DNA from: JARFQH01 sp963825595
GTDB taxonomy: Bacteria > Desulfobacterota > Desulfobacteria > Desulfobacterales > SG8-13
DNA: 64,000 bases
Direction of reading: 5' to 3'
NCBI GenBank assembly: GCA_963825595.1
Contig: CAWGUE010000012.1
Span: 5,590 to 69,589 of the forward strand
The notes under the pieces were generated by a model. It ran no database searches, was not told where the DNA came from, and saw only the letters and a list, made by a program, of their open reading frames with translations. A program made the position numbers and the translations under genes. The number at the start of each line of letters is the position of its first letter. Position 1 is the stretch's first letter. This document shows, piece by piece, positions 53,564 through 61,970 of the stretch.

Positions 53564-53638
53564 ATTCACCATCTCCACAACTTTTCCGCATATGTCATGC
53601 GCGATGACTTATGCGGTCTAAATATTGCCTGTGCCAGT

Positions 53639-54496
53639 CTATTCAAAAATTCTGCGAAAACGTTCGATGGTCTTCTGCACGTCACTTTTTACGCCAGGCT
53701 CGGGTTGTTCCGGTTGGAGTGGATCACCCTGGGGATAAATCGATTTGAGGTAGGCAATGTCGAATAATCGATGGGATAATTTTGGATTTACCTGCACCCT
53801 GGCGACCTGAATCTTGCGCAAAAGACGATCCCCCTGATAGATCTCGACCTGAAACGGATACCAGGTGGTCCCCGTCTTGCGCCAACCGTGATACCTGACC
53901 TCGAATGACTCCCTCAAATTAACCGTCGAAGCGGGCCGCAACAGCCAGCGCACAGGCATAAAAGTGCTTTTGTCCAGCCACAGTTGCGGCACCGTTTCAT
54001 CCGGGTATTGAGCCCCCAGCACATACACGAGTGTGCCCTGAAATCTACCGACACTGGAAACATCCGGAGCCATTCCGAGCTTAACCAGATGGTTTTTCAG
54101 CGCCTCCCGCTTGTTGAACAGAAATATATCCTTGTACCGATCGAGGTCGCTTTCTTTTTCGGATACGATGCGTTTATTGAGAATCGTCAACGAACGGCCG
54201 CCGGAAAAAACATGAATATGGTCGCCCGCGGCCGATGTGAATTCCGAGCGAAACGCGCCCGGCAGCAGGTAATTGACTGTTTCATTAATCCCGGCTGTCA
54301 CTTCCGGATTGAATGCATCCTCAATGGTCGACTTTTGAACAACCTGAAGTTCTCGAGCGCTGCCGATTTCTTTGAGCATCAAATCCAGGAGGTGGTATCC
54401 GTGGAGGACATAGGCCTTGGCGTCAGGAGGAATGGCAACGGACGGCACTGCGAGTAAAAGGGCGATAGATATGATGGTAAGAATCCGTCGCATCAC
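53639..54496 (-). CDS. Secreted protein, possibly LolA-like fold
   Basis: The 285-residue protein has a signal peptide (RILTIISIALLLAVPSVA, cleavage near DAKA). A beta-rich region follows, with repeated strand patterns such as GAFRSEFTSAAGDHIHVFSGG, RFQGTLVYVLGAQYPDE, PQLWLDKSTFMPVRWLL and EVRYHGWRKTGTTWYPF. This looks like the LolA/outer-membrane lipoprotein-sorting fold, though I cannot confirm the family. There is no lipobox. It sits between eno and pyrG on the same strand; the link to either is unclear. Confidence 0.72.
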   Translation of the reverse strand: MMRRILTIISIALLLAVPSVAIPPDAKAYVLHGYHLLDLMLKEIGSARELQVVQKSTIEDAFNPEVTAGINETVNYLLPGAFRSEFTSAAGDHIHVFSGGRSLTILNKRIVSEKESDLDRYKDIFLFNKREALKNHLVKLGMAPDVSSVGRFQGTLVYVLGAQYPDETVPQLWLDKSTFMPVRWLLRPASTVNLRESFEVRYHGWRKTGTTWYPFQVEIYQGDRLLRKIQVARVQVNPKLSHRLFDIAYLKSIYPQGDPLQPEQPEPGVKSDVQKTIERFRRIFE

Positions 54497-54568
54497 ATCG
54501 TTCCGGTAGACTGGCGTCTTCTGTTCGACCGGCTGTTCGGGTCGATTATAAAATTCAACGTTTGACGA

Positions 54569-55837
54569 TTAGAATATTTCATCCGAAAATTTTGCCCCGC
54601 CTCCCAGTTCCTGTTCAATCCTGAGCAGTTGGTTGTACTTGGCGATACGATCACTTCGGGACAAGGAACCGGTTTTGATTTGGCCGGCGTTGACACCGAC
54701 CGCCAGGTCGGCAATAAACGTGTCTTCGGTTTCGCCCGACCGGTGGGAAATGACCGTCGTGTAGCCGGCGTGATCGGCCAAAGCGACGGCGTCGAGAGTT
54801 TCTGACAGGGTTCCAATCTGATTCAGTTTGATTAGGATGGAATTGGCCACCCCCTCTTCTATCCCCTTGCTCAAAATTTTAGGATTTGTCACAAATATGT
54901 CATCACCGACGATCTGGATCGCGCCCTCCAAACGATCGGTCATCAAACGCCATCCCTTCCAGTCCTGCTCGGCCAATCCGTCCTCGATAGAAAGGATGGG
55001 ATAGCGGAGGATCAGCGCTTCATAATAATCGATCATTTCAGCGGCGTTAAGTTTCTTATTTTCCGAAGCCAGGACGTATTTACCGTTTTTGAAGAACTCG
55101 CTCGCCGCCGCGTCCAGGGCAATTCCGATATCTTTCCCGGGAGCATAACCCGCCGCCTCAATGGCTTTCATAATCAGTTTGATCGCCTCTTCGTTGGCTT
55201 TGAGATCCGGTGCAAACCCGCCTTCGTCACCGACGGCGGTATTGAGACCTTCTTTTTTCAGCAACGTCTTGAGGGCATGGAAGGTTTCGGCCCCCATCTG
55301 CACCGCCTCTGCGAAACTCTTGGCTCCACTGGGCAGAATCATGAATTCCTGAATATCGAGATTGTTACCCGCGTGGGCACCACCGTTGATTATGTTCATC
55401 ATCGGTATCGGCAAGTAGCGGGCGTTTATTCCGCCGATATAGCGGTATAGCGGTAGGTCGAAGGCACTGGCTGCGGCTCTGGCGACAGCCATCGAAACTC
55501 CCAGAATGGCATTGGCGCCGAGTTTCGACTTATTGTCCGTGCCGTCCAAGGCGATCATGTGGGAATCGAGGGATCTTTGGTCAGCGGCGTCCAAACCCAA
55601 AATGGTCGGTGCAATTTCTTTCATAACGTTGTCTACGGCCTTTCGGACACCCATGCCACCGTAGCGTTTGGAGCGTTTGTCCCTGAGTTCAAGGGCTTCG
55701 CGCTTACCGGTGGAAGCACCGGATGGCACGGCCGCCCGCCCCACGGCACCACTGGCCAGAAAAACATCTACCTCGACGGTTGGATTGCCACGCGAATCCA
55801 ATATTTCTCTGGCGTTCACATCGATGATTTCCGTCAT
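54569..55837 (-). CDS. eno: Enolase
   Basis: Interconverts 2-phosphoglycerate and phosphoenolpyruvate and is a component of the RNA degradosome in some bacteria. ATG at 55837 has a GGGGGAGG-like site and gives 422 residues; the frame's extension to 55975 is not coding. Visible landmarks: NAREILDSRGNPTVEVDV at the N terminus, PSGASTGKREALELRD, the metal/catalytic SIEDGLAEQDW near 290 and SHRSGETEDTFIADLAV near 365. Confidence 0.97.
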   Translation of the reverse strand: MTEIIDVNAREILDSRGNPTVEVDVFLASGAVGRAAVPSGASTGKREALELRDKRSKRYGGMGVRKAVDNVMKEIAPTILGLDAADQRSLDSHMIALDGTDNKSKLGANAILGVSMAVARAAASAFDLPLYRYIGGINARYLPIPMMNIINGGAHAGNNLDIQEFMILPSGAKSFAEAVQMGAETFHALKTLLKKEGLNTAVGDEGGFAPDLKANEEAIKLIMKAIEAAGYAPGKDIGIALDAAASEFFKNGKYVLASENKKLNAAEMIDYYEALILRYPILSIEDGLAEQDWKGWRLMTDRLEGAIQIVGDDIFVTNPKILSKGIEEGVANSILIKLNQIGTLSETLDAVALADHAGYTTVISHRSGETEDTFIADLAVGVNAGQIKTGSLSRSDRIAKYNQLLRIEQELGGGAKFSDEIF

Positions 55838-56018
55838 GCCCTCCCCCTTTTCAATGACCGTCAAAATCGCTGCTAAGAGCCGAACCGCCCACCACCGTTC
55901 CTGCTTGACAAATAAATTGGTGATGTTACTCTTACGCCATTTCAATGTCAAGCATTTGGATATACTGAATTCCAAATCGGCCGCTCACCCGCCATCGGCG
56001 ACAGAGAAAATTGTTTTT

Positions 56019-56447
56019 ATGTCAACCATGAAACCCGACGACCTTTACACCAGTGCGCACCTGCTTGTTGCCGGAATCCGCGTGTGCGAATACCGGGACA
56101 CCGCACCGCCGTCCATCGACTCCGTCAGCCGATTGCTGTCCTTTTCATTGGAACAGGGGAACCATGTCTGCAAGAAACTCGTAGAGTATGGCGTTATCGA
56201 TATGGTCGAAGGCGCCTTCGGCACCCGTCTCTTCATCAAGAACCATCTTAAAATCGAGGAGATTCCCCGGGAAGAAAAAGGGAGCCGGCTAAAAGAAGAA
56301 GTAATGAAATTTCAGAACAGTAAAAAAGAGTTTGCCCAGAAAATCGAATCGATCAAGGCCGCCCAAGCCGAAAAGAAAAAGAATCTTTTTGCCGATGTGG
56401 AAAAAAAGCTCAAAGAACAAATGGAAAAAAAGCACACTCCCAAGTAA
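56019..56447 (+). CDS. Uncharacterised 142-residue protein with C-terminal coiled coil
   Basis: Not recognised. The frame is open from 55668 but the part before 56019 lies antisense to eno and is not supported; ATG at 56019 (or 56028) starts the likely protein. The first ~75 residues (DDLYTSAHLLVAGIRVCEY, SIDSVSRLLSFSLEQGNHVCKKL) look like a helix-turn-helix or winged-helix module. The rest is a Lys/Glu-rich helix (EKGSRLKEEVMKFQNSKKEF) typical of a coiled coil. It is divergent from eno. Confidence 0.72.
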   Translation: MSTMKPDDLYTSAHLLVAGIRVCEYRDTAPPSIDSVSRLLSFSLEQGNHVCKKLVEYGVIDMVEGAFGTRLFIKNHLKIEEIPREEKGSRLKEEVMKFQNSKKEFAQKIESIKAAQAEKKKNLFADVEKKLKEQMEKKHTPK

Positions 56448-56744
56448 TCTTATCCCATCGCGTCAACCCAAGGATCGGTCGCAACCCCAGCCTGCGTAAT
56501 CCTCGCTACACCGATTGCCGTAAATGCATTCCTATTGAGATCTTACGGCGCCGGTTTCAATTCAACCAAAGCCTCAATTTCTCTCCCATCCCGAATATTT
56601 TATGAATATTTCCGGAGCGCTTCGCTGTCGTTGAATCACAATAGCGCTCAAGCGTAGCGATTTCATACCGATAACACCAGTGAGGGACAAGAACAATGTC
56701 GCCTGAAAAATTTTCGGCACCGTGTTTCGCTGAAAATATCCCTG
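56448..56744. other. Intergenic region without a recognisable gene
   Basis: About 300 nt. It includes a short direct AT repeat (aatatttt near 56600) and gcgcttcgctg-type motifs, but no gene, RNA family or clear repeat was found. Confidence 0.4.
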
Positions 56745-56782
56745 CCGGAGCGATCGGAATTCGATGTCGCTCCGGGATTTTT
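56745..56782 (+). terminator. Intrinsic terminator upstream of the winged-helix/sensor pair
   Basis: A 9-bp stem (ccggagcga / tcgctccgg) with a 13-nt loop followed by gattttt on the plus strand. It ends about 300 nt after the coiled-coil gene and directly before the promoter at 56786. Confidence 0.7.
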
Positions 56783-56785
56783 CCC

Positions 56786-56814
56786 TTGACTAAAAAGCGC
56801 GCAAATAGTATCCT
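56786..56814 (+). promoter_or_regulatory. Promoter of the winged-helix/sensor operon
   Basis: TTGACT (56786-56791), a 17-nt spacer and TATCCT (56809-56814). Nearby are a repeated tatcctagtatccta segment and a further TTGACA at about 56840, so the start point is not settled. Confidence 0.55.
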
Positions 56815-56891
56815 AGTATCCTAAATTATTAAGAATTTTTGACATCTTTATTGACAGGATCACTGCGAAATTTCGAGATTAGGTTAAACTG

Positions 56892-57359
56892 ATGGGAACT
56901 TCAGGACAGCGTCAACTCCAAATGCACTATCGCAAAGTCACCCGCTCGGACAACGAGGAAGTCTTGCTCGACACCGATATGATTCGCCTGCTCATAGCGA
57001 TTGACGAAACCAAGGCATTGGGACGAATTGCCCAGGAAATCGGTATGAGTCCGGACAAGCTGAGTGCGACCCTGACAAAGCTATTGGAAATAAAGCTTGT
57101 CGAACCCGTGCGCAAAAACGGCGCCGGTCTCGGCGATCAATTCATAACGGCGCTAAAGCATCATCTCTCCCGCGCTGTAGGCCCCATGGCTCAGATATTA
57201 CTGGAAGACGCCATGAGCGACCTGAACCTGTCGGGCAAGAGCATCCGCCCGAACCAGGCCGCCGAATTGATCAGTGTGCTCGCGGTGGACATTCCCGACG
57301 AAGACATTCGCATACAGTTCAAAAAGGTGATGCTGCCCCTGATCAAAGCACAAACCTGA
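56892..57359 (+). CDS. Uncharacterised protein with a probable winged-helix N terminus
   Basis: The 155-residue protein starts with a winged-helix-like region (about 25-80: LDTDMIRLLIAIDETKALGR, IAQEIGMSPDKLSATLTKLL). A C-terminal helical domain (about 88-150) holds AVGPMAQILLEDAMSDL and SVLAVDIPDEDIRIQFKKVM, which resembles a small helical module seen in bacterial signalling proteins. I do not know a named family. It lies 86 nt upstream of the Cache/HAMP sensor in the same direction, behind a shared promoter, so the two are likely functionally linked. Confidence 0.7.
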   Translation: MGTSGQRQLQMHYRKVTRSDNEEVLLDTDMIRLLIAIDETKALGRIAQEIGMSPDKLSATLTKLLEIKLVEPVRKNGAGLGDQFITALKHHLSRAVGPMAQILLEDAMSDLNLSGKSIRPNQAAELISVLAVDIPDEDIRIQFKKVMLPLIKAQT

Positions 57360-57445
57360 GATCTGTGTGTTGATTGCTTCTGTGTTTGATAATTAGAACC
57401 GATCTCAAAATAAGGAAGAAAGAATACAGCAAGGAGCTCACGGAA

Positions 57446-58852
57446 ATGATGCAGATTACCTGCGACAATTGCGGAAAAAAATACCGGGTAGACGAAAATA
57501 AAATTAAAGGGGAAAGGGCCCGCCTGAAGTGCAAGGCGTGCGAGAACATTATCGTTGTCTCCAAACCCGCTCCAGTGCCGGCATCAGAGCCACCGAACAG
57601 GACCGAATCACCATCCGCTGCAGCCGTGGATTACCAACCGAAACGGGCCTCGGCTGACCACGCCGTCGCGATGGAAAAAGAGCCGTCGGCACAGCCGGAT
57701 GCAGGAGAAACGGATACGGCTGAAAGAGACGCCACGGTAGGGTCAATGGACGCAGAGGTGCCCCCCGGGCTGGCCAAGCAGAAGGTCCGTTTCGGCCTTT
57801 TTACAAAAATCATCCTGGTTATGCTGCTCATCAGTCTGCTGCCTTTTGTCGTCTTTTGGGGCATTGCCTACAAAGAAACCGTCAACCGCATTCGCAACGA
57901 ATCTGAGCAGTTTTTCACCTTGACGGCAGAGAGTCTCGGAACCCAGGTGGACGGATGGATCGACAACAATATACTGATCCTCAAATCCGCAACGGAATTG
58001 CCGGATATCATATCAATGGCCCGCCCCAACCAGGAGCGGGTTCTGAGGGACCTTCAAAAAAAATACCCGTACATGTACCTGGTATTTACCGTCGGACTCG
58101 ACGGACGCAATGTCGCTCGCAGCGACGATGTTCCATTGAAGGACTATTCGGACCGCCAATATTACAAAGACATCGTGCAAGGCAAAACGGTGAGTTGGCA
58201 GACACTTATCGGTAAAACATCCAAGAAACCGGCCCTTGTTATTTCCGTCCCTATCACTTCGGGTGATCGCCTCGTCGGGGTCCTGGCCGCCGCAATGAAC
58301 ATCGACGATCTGTCCAAGTATATTGCGAACTGGAAAAGAGGTAATTCGGGCTATGCCTTCCTGCTCGATGAAAAAGGCAAGGTGGTCGCCCACCAGGTTC
58401 AGTCTTATGTCGAAACCCAGAAGAACCTCAACAGCTATCCCCTGATCGCCGCATATCGGAAAAGCGGCTGGACCACCCTTACAACCAATTTCACCAACGA
58501 AAAGGGCAAGCCCAGCTACGGGCATGTAAAAGAAATCACCCGGGGATGGACCATCGCCCTGCAGCAGGAAGATGCCGAGGTGTTCGCCGCCATCAAACGG
58601 GTGCAGTGGGCTGCGTTGATCTTGCTGGCGGCAACCATTGTGGTCGTCTCACTGATCGCCTGGTTTTCGGCCCGGGCCATCGTCACCCCGATCATGAGGC
58701 TGACCGAGGTGGCCGAACGCATGAGTTTAGGCGACCTGAACATGCAGATCAATATCCCTTCGAAAGACGAAATCGGCCTTCTGGCCCAGGCCATCAAGCG
58801 GATGCAGACCAGTTTGCGCCTGGCCATGGAGCGCCTGCGCCGCAAGAGATGA
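57446..58852 (+). CDS. Membrane sensor: zinc-finger, Cache domain, HAMP, no output domain
   Basis: The 468-residue protein starts at ATG 57446 (AAGGAG site 9 nt upstream). It has an MJ0042-type zinc finger (C6, C9, C29, C32), a low-complexity Pro/Ala/Glu linker (40-112), a membrane helix (about 117-141), a large extracytoplasmic double-Cache domain (about 150-385: RSDDVPLKDYSDRQYYKDIV, ISVPITSGDRLVGVLAAAM), a second helix (about 390-412), and HAMP (about 413-463). It then ends after LRLAMERLRRKR. No methyl-accepting, kinase, GGDEF or EAL domain follows, so signal relay must involve another protein. Confidence 0.9.
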   Translation: MMQITCDNCGKKYRVDENKIKGERARLKCKACENIIVVSKPAPVPASEPPNRTESPSAAAVDYQPKRASADHAVAMEKEPSAQPDAGETDTAERDATVGSMDAEVPPGLAKQKVRFGLFTKIILVMLLISLLPFVVFWGIAYKETVNRIRNESEQFFTLTAESLGTQVDGWIDNNILILKSATELPDIISMARPNQERVLRDLQKKYPYMYLVFTVGLDGRNVARSDDVPLKDYSDRQYYKDIVQGKTVSWQTLIGKTSKKPALVISVPITSGDRLVGVLAAAMNIDDLSKYIANWKRGNSGYAFLLDEKGKVVAHQVQSYVETQKNLNSYPLIAAYRKSGWTTLTTNFTNEKGKPSYGHVKEITRGWTIALQQEDAEVFAAIKRVQWAALILLAATIVVVSLIAWFSARAIVTPIMRLTEVAERMSLGDLNMQINIPSKDEIGLLAQAIKRMQTSLRLAMERLRRKR

Positions 58853-58901
58853 TGGAACCGAATTAAAATTTGCGGTTTGGTCGCTAAAACCATTTATTGT
58901 G

Positions 58902-58947
58902 AAGACCGAGGGCCCACGCTTAAGAAGTGTGGGCCCTCGGTCTTTAT
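58902..58947. terminator. Strong terminator after the sensor gene
   Basis: A 20-bp near-perfect stem (58902-58921 with 58925-58944, one G-U) with a 3-nt loop. The ends are aagaccgaggg / ccctcggtctt. A short T/A run follows on the plus strand; the T-tract on the other side is weak. Confidence 0.8.
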
Positions 58948-59264
58948 ACGGCTTATAATGAAATTCAGAATAGATTGAGCACTTTTTTAAGGAACGAACG
59001 GCTGAAGTGGTTCCATCACGGCCCTGCGTCAAGAAGGGATGTCGCTCATGGCCTCTTTCGAAAAATGGCCCAGGAGCTTCGACAACCTCTCAGATGCGTT
59101 TACTGCTACCAGAATTTGCTCAATTTAGTCCATAATAGCATTCCGTTGGAGCTTCAGTCAGAAAGATCCCCACGCCCTCCTTTATGACATAGCTAGAATC
59201 TAGCAAGGCCGAAGTTGGTTCGGAAAGGCCCTCGCGGGAAAAAGGCCGTTTATGGATAGGCCGA
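58948..59264. other. Intergenic region with a repeat relic
   Basis: About 317 nt without a recognisable gene. At 59234-59261 is gcgggaaaaaggccgtttat followed by ggatagg, related to the REP-like family at 23662 and 23922. Confidence 0.45.
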
Positions 59265-59690
59265 TCAGGCGCCGACCACCGTCACCTCGATCGTTCGCCG
59301 CCGTGGCCGGTTGTCGTGGTTGAAAACCACCACTTGCTGCCAGGTCCCCAGCTTGAGACGAGCGTCGCGCACCGGCACCGATAGCGATGGTCCCAACAAG
59401 GCCGCTTGAACATGGCTGTGCCCGTTGCCGTCGTGCCAGGCCAACTCGTGGGCATAATCTTCATCGGGAGGTGCAAGTCGCTCGACAGCGCGCTTCAAAT
59501 CTTCGATGACCCCGGGTTCATATTCGATGGTGGTCATCGAACCGGTTGAACCGACGACTGTGGCTGAAAGCAGTCCGTTTTCAATGCCCGACCGGCTTCG
59601 AATATTTTCCAATTCTGCGGTTATGTCCCTCAGGTCCGGGCCTGTCCCGAGGCTCACGCCAACTGAATCGCAATACACCTTGGTGGTCAT
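59265..59690 (-). CDS. yjbQ: YjbQ family (secondary thiamine-phosphate synthase)
   Basis: ATG at 59690 gives 141 residues; upstream extension to 59834 is not supported. The UPF0047 family shows weak thiamine-phosphate synthase activity in E. coli. The C-terminal signature HDGNGHSHVQAALLGPSLSV (with the conserved His, Asn and Gly), followed by LKLGTWQQVVVFNHDNRPR, is complete. It is the last gene of a minus-strand operon, 13 nt after the glycosyltransferase/TPR gene. Confidence 0.95.
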   Translation of the reverse strand: MTTKVYCDSVGVSLGTGPDLRDITAELENIRSRSGIENGLLSATVVGSTGSMTTIEYEPGVIEDLKRAVERLAPPDEDYAHELAWHDGNGHSHVQAALLGPSLSVPVRDARLKLGTWQQVVVFNHDNRPRRRTIEVTVVGA

Positions 59691-59703
59691 TTTTTTCCCT
59701 CGA

Positions 59704-61968
59704 TTATTCCGGCTTTTGGCTTTTTTCCTCTGACGTTGCGCGTCCTCCGCCCTGGATACGCTGCAAGTCATCCCAGGCCCACTTTTGCGGCAGGCCCACC
59801 GGGCGAATTGAGCGTTCCGTATTGATCGAAGCAAGGCACTCTTTGTAAGCCGTCACGGCGTTCTTCAAATCACCGCGCCACCAGTGTGCCAATCCGACGA
59901 CATAAGCGGCCGCTGCCTGCCAATCCGCCCCCCGGGCCATTCTTTTTTTGAATTCTTCTTCCGGGATGCCGCCTTGCAGAAATTCGGCCTGCAAAGCAAA
60001 AAAGGTAAATTCTCCAAAATCGGTTACGACAATATCGAAGAATTCCTTACCAACGCCTTTGTCTTTAAGAAACCGGACCGCCGTGATGCCGGCCGTCATG
60101 GCCGCCTTGACCCGCAGATGCCGATCGGCGTCGTGGGCATTCATCACTAACTCGTAAAGGCTAACGGCTTGGGGGTATTTTCCGAGTTCGATCAATCGAT
60201 CAGCTACAGTCATCGCGGCCTCGGCGTTTTTAGACTCGAGGACGGCCTTTTCAAGAAAGGTGAGCTCTTCCGCTCTTTTCCCCTGCCGCCGATATATCTG
60301 CGCCAAGAGCAGCAGGGTGTCCATGTCGGTCGGATTGAGCTGCAAGCTTACCTGAGCCTGGCGTTCGGCGGTATCCAAATCCCCTTCGCTTGCATAATAG
60401 CGCGCAATTTCATTGATGGCTTCCGGGAAATGGGGTTCGCGCCGCAATGCTTCGTGCAGAAATTCCAATCCCTGCTTCTTCTGACCCTTGTATATGAGGA
60501 TCCGACCGATGTTATAAGGAGAGTCGGGATCCCAGGGAAACGTCTCCATCGACGCTTTGAAATGCCGCAGAGCGTCATCAAGGCGACCAACCGAACCCGA
60601 GTGGATAGCGAGGTGAAAATCATGCCGCGCCGTCTTGCGGCTTTCCAGGTCAGGCCAGTCCGGCCAGGATAGCAAACAAAAAAATGCCAGCATTATTAGG
60701 GCTCGAACCACAAAACGCGCATCACCGAGCCGCCACTGCTGCCAAATCCGCCAGGCGGCAACCGCGGCAAATATCGACAACAAAACGCTGGTGGGCAAGC
60801 GATAACGGTCGGAAGCCTTGAAGAATATGATCGAGAGAAAACTGATGATCGTGCAACCGGCAATCAGCAACTGGTCTTTAGACGGTCTACGCAGAAGGAT
60901 CAACCCCAGACAGCCGAGTGGACCGATCAGCCAAAAGCCGACCCACGGTAAGGACAGAACCCCCGAATAGGCCCGATACGCATAGGCATCGAACTCCTGG
61001 CTCCATTCACGGGCATTGAGGAAAATGAGCAGTCGCCGCATGAGGTTGACGGCAACGCCGGTAGGATCCTCGCGGATAACGTCCAGCACCTTCCGGCCCC
61101 AGAAACGCTCGACGTCTTTTTCCTCGCGCAAACCGGCCTGCACAGGCAGGTTCATATATTTGTCAAACAAAATGCCCACCGGCGGGTGTAACCCCTTGAA
61201 TTCGGGTGCCAAACCGGCATACAGGCTCCAAGTCGCCTGGGCTCGCAGCATGGGTGCTCCGGATAACTGGTAATTGCGGTATACGATGGGGCCGATGACA
61301 ACGACCGTTCCGATACAAAACAGAACAGCTCTCAATATCGCGGGCTTGAGACGCGTCCGGTTAAACCGGATCAGCCACCAGAGGATAAAGGGAAGAAGCA
61401 GAAAAAGGTTGGCCCGCGCACCGGCAGACAAGGCAAAAGTGAATCCAGCCGCAGTGACGACCCATATACGAACGGAAGCGTTCAGAAGCAACCAGATCGT
61501 CAGGCTCATGAAAAAAATGCTGAAGCTCTCGGCAAACTTTTCGGCTTCAAAAACCACCAGCAGCCAATTGGCGGCGATCAGGTAGCCGGCAATCAGGCCC
61601 GCTTTGCGGTTCCATGATAAAGCGGTTGCCTGTGCCAGAAGCACAGCCGACAGCGAACCCATAACGCTTTGAACCACCTTGTTGACCAGGGGGCCCGTGC
61701 CGAAAAACATTTTCTGCAACGCCAGAAATGCTGGATAAATCGGCAGATAATTCCCGACGGAGTCCCAAAGCCAAACGCCTTCGGCCATCCGACCGGCCCA
61801 CTCGTCGTAAACCTTCGCATCGATAATCGGCACACCGAAGAGCGGGTTGTCAGCGGATTGCAGGATGTAGATCATCCTGAAGCACAAGGCCACCAGGAAC
61901 AAGACGACTGCCGAATCTCTGCCGATGCTCGCGTCGTCGGGGGCGGAGGGAATGACGGTCTTGTTCAT
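59704..61968 (-). CDS. GT39-type membrane glycosyltransferase with C-terminal TPR repeats
   Basis: The 754-residue protein has about a dozen N-terminal membrane helices (about 20-470). In the first extracytoplasmic loop, IIDAKVYDEWA carries the acidic residue expected of GT39/ArnT-like polyprenol-sugar transferases. The C-terminal third (about 480-740) is a TPR solenoid (SPYNIGRILIYKGQKKQGLE, EINEIARYYASEGDLDTAER and similar units). A cytoplasmic or periplasmic TPR would bind a partner or substrate protein. Donor and acceptor are unknown. It overlaps closely with the U32 gene (2-nt gap). Confidence 0.85.
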   Translation of the reverse strand: MNKTVIPSAPDDASIGRDSAVVLFLVALCFRMIYILQSADNPLFGVPIIDAKVYDEWAGRMAEGVWLWDSVGNYLPIYPAFLALQKMFFGTGPLVNKVVQSVMGSLSAVLLAQATALSWNRKAGLIAGYLIAANWLLVVFEAEKFAESFSIFFMSLTIWLLLNASVRIWVVTAAGFTFALSAGARANLFLLLPFILWWLIRFNRTRLKPAILRAVLFCIGTVVVIGPIVYRNYQLSGAPMLRAQATWSLYAGLAPEFKGLHPPVGILFDKYMNLPVQAGLREEKDVERFWGRKVLDVIREDPTGVAVNLMRRLLIFLNAREWSQEFDAYAYRAYSGVLSLPWVGFWLIGPLGCLGLILLRRPSKDQLLIAGCTIISFLSIIFFKASDRYRLPTSVLLSIFAAVAAWRIWQQWRLGDARFVVRALIMLAFFCLLSWPDWPDLESRKTARHDFHLAIHSGSVGRLDDALRHFKASMETFPWDPDSPYNIGRILIYKGQKKQGLEFLHEALRREPHFPEAINEIARYYASEGDLDTAERQAQVSLQLNPTDMDTLLLLAQIYRRQGKRAEELTFLEKAVLESKNAEAAMTVADRLIELGKYPQAVSLYELVMNAHDADRHLRVKAAMTAGITAVRFLKDKGVGKEFFDIVVTDFGEFTFFALQAEFLQGGIPEEEFKKRMARGADWQAAAAYVVGLAHWWRGDLKNAVTAYKECLASINTERSIRPVGLPQKWAWDDLQRIQGGGRATSEEKSQKPE

Positions 61969-61970
61969 GG

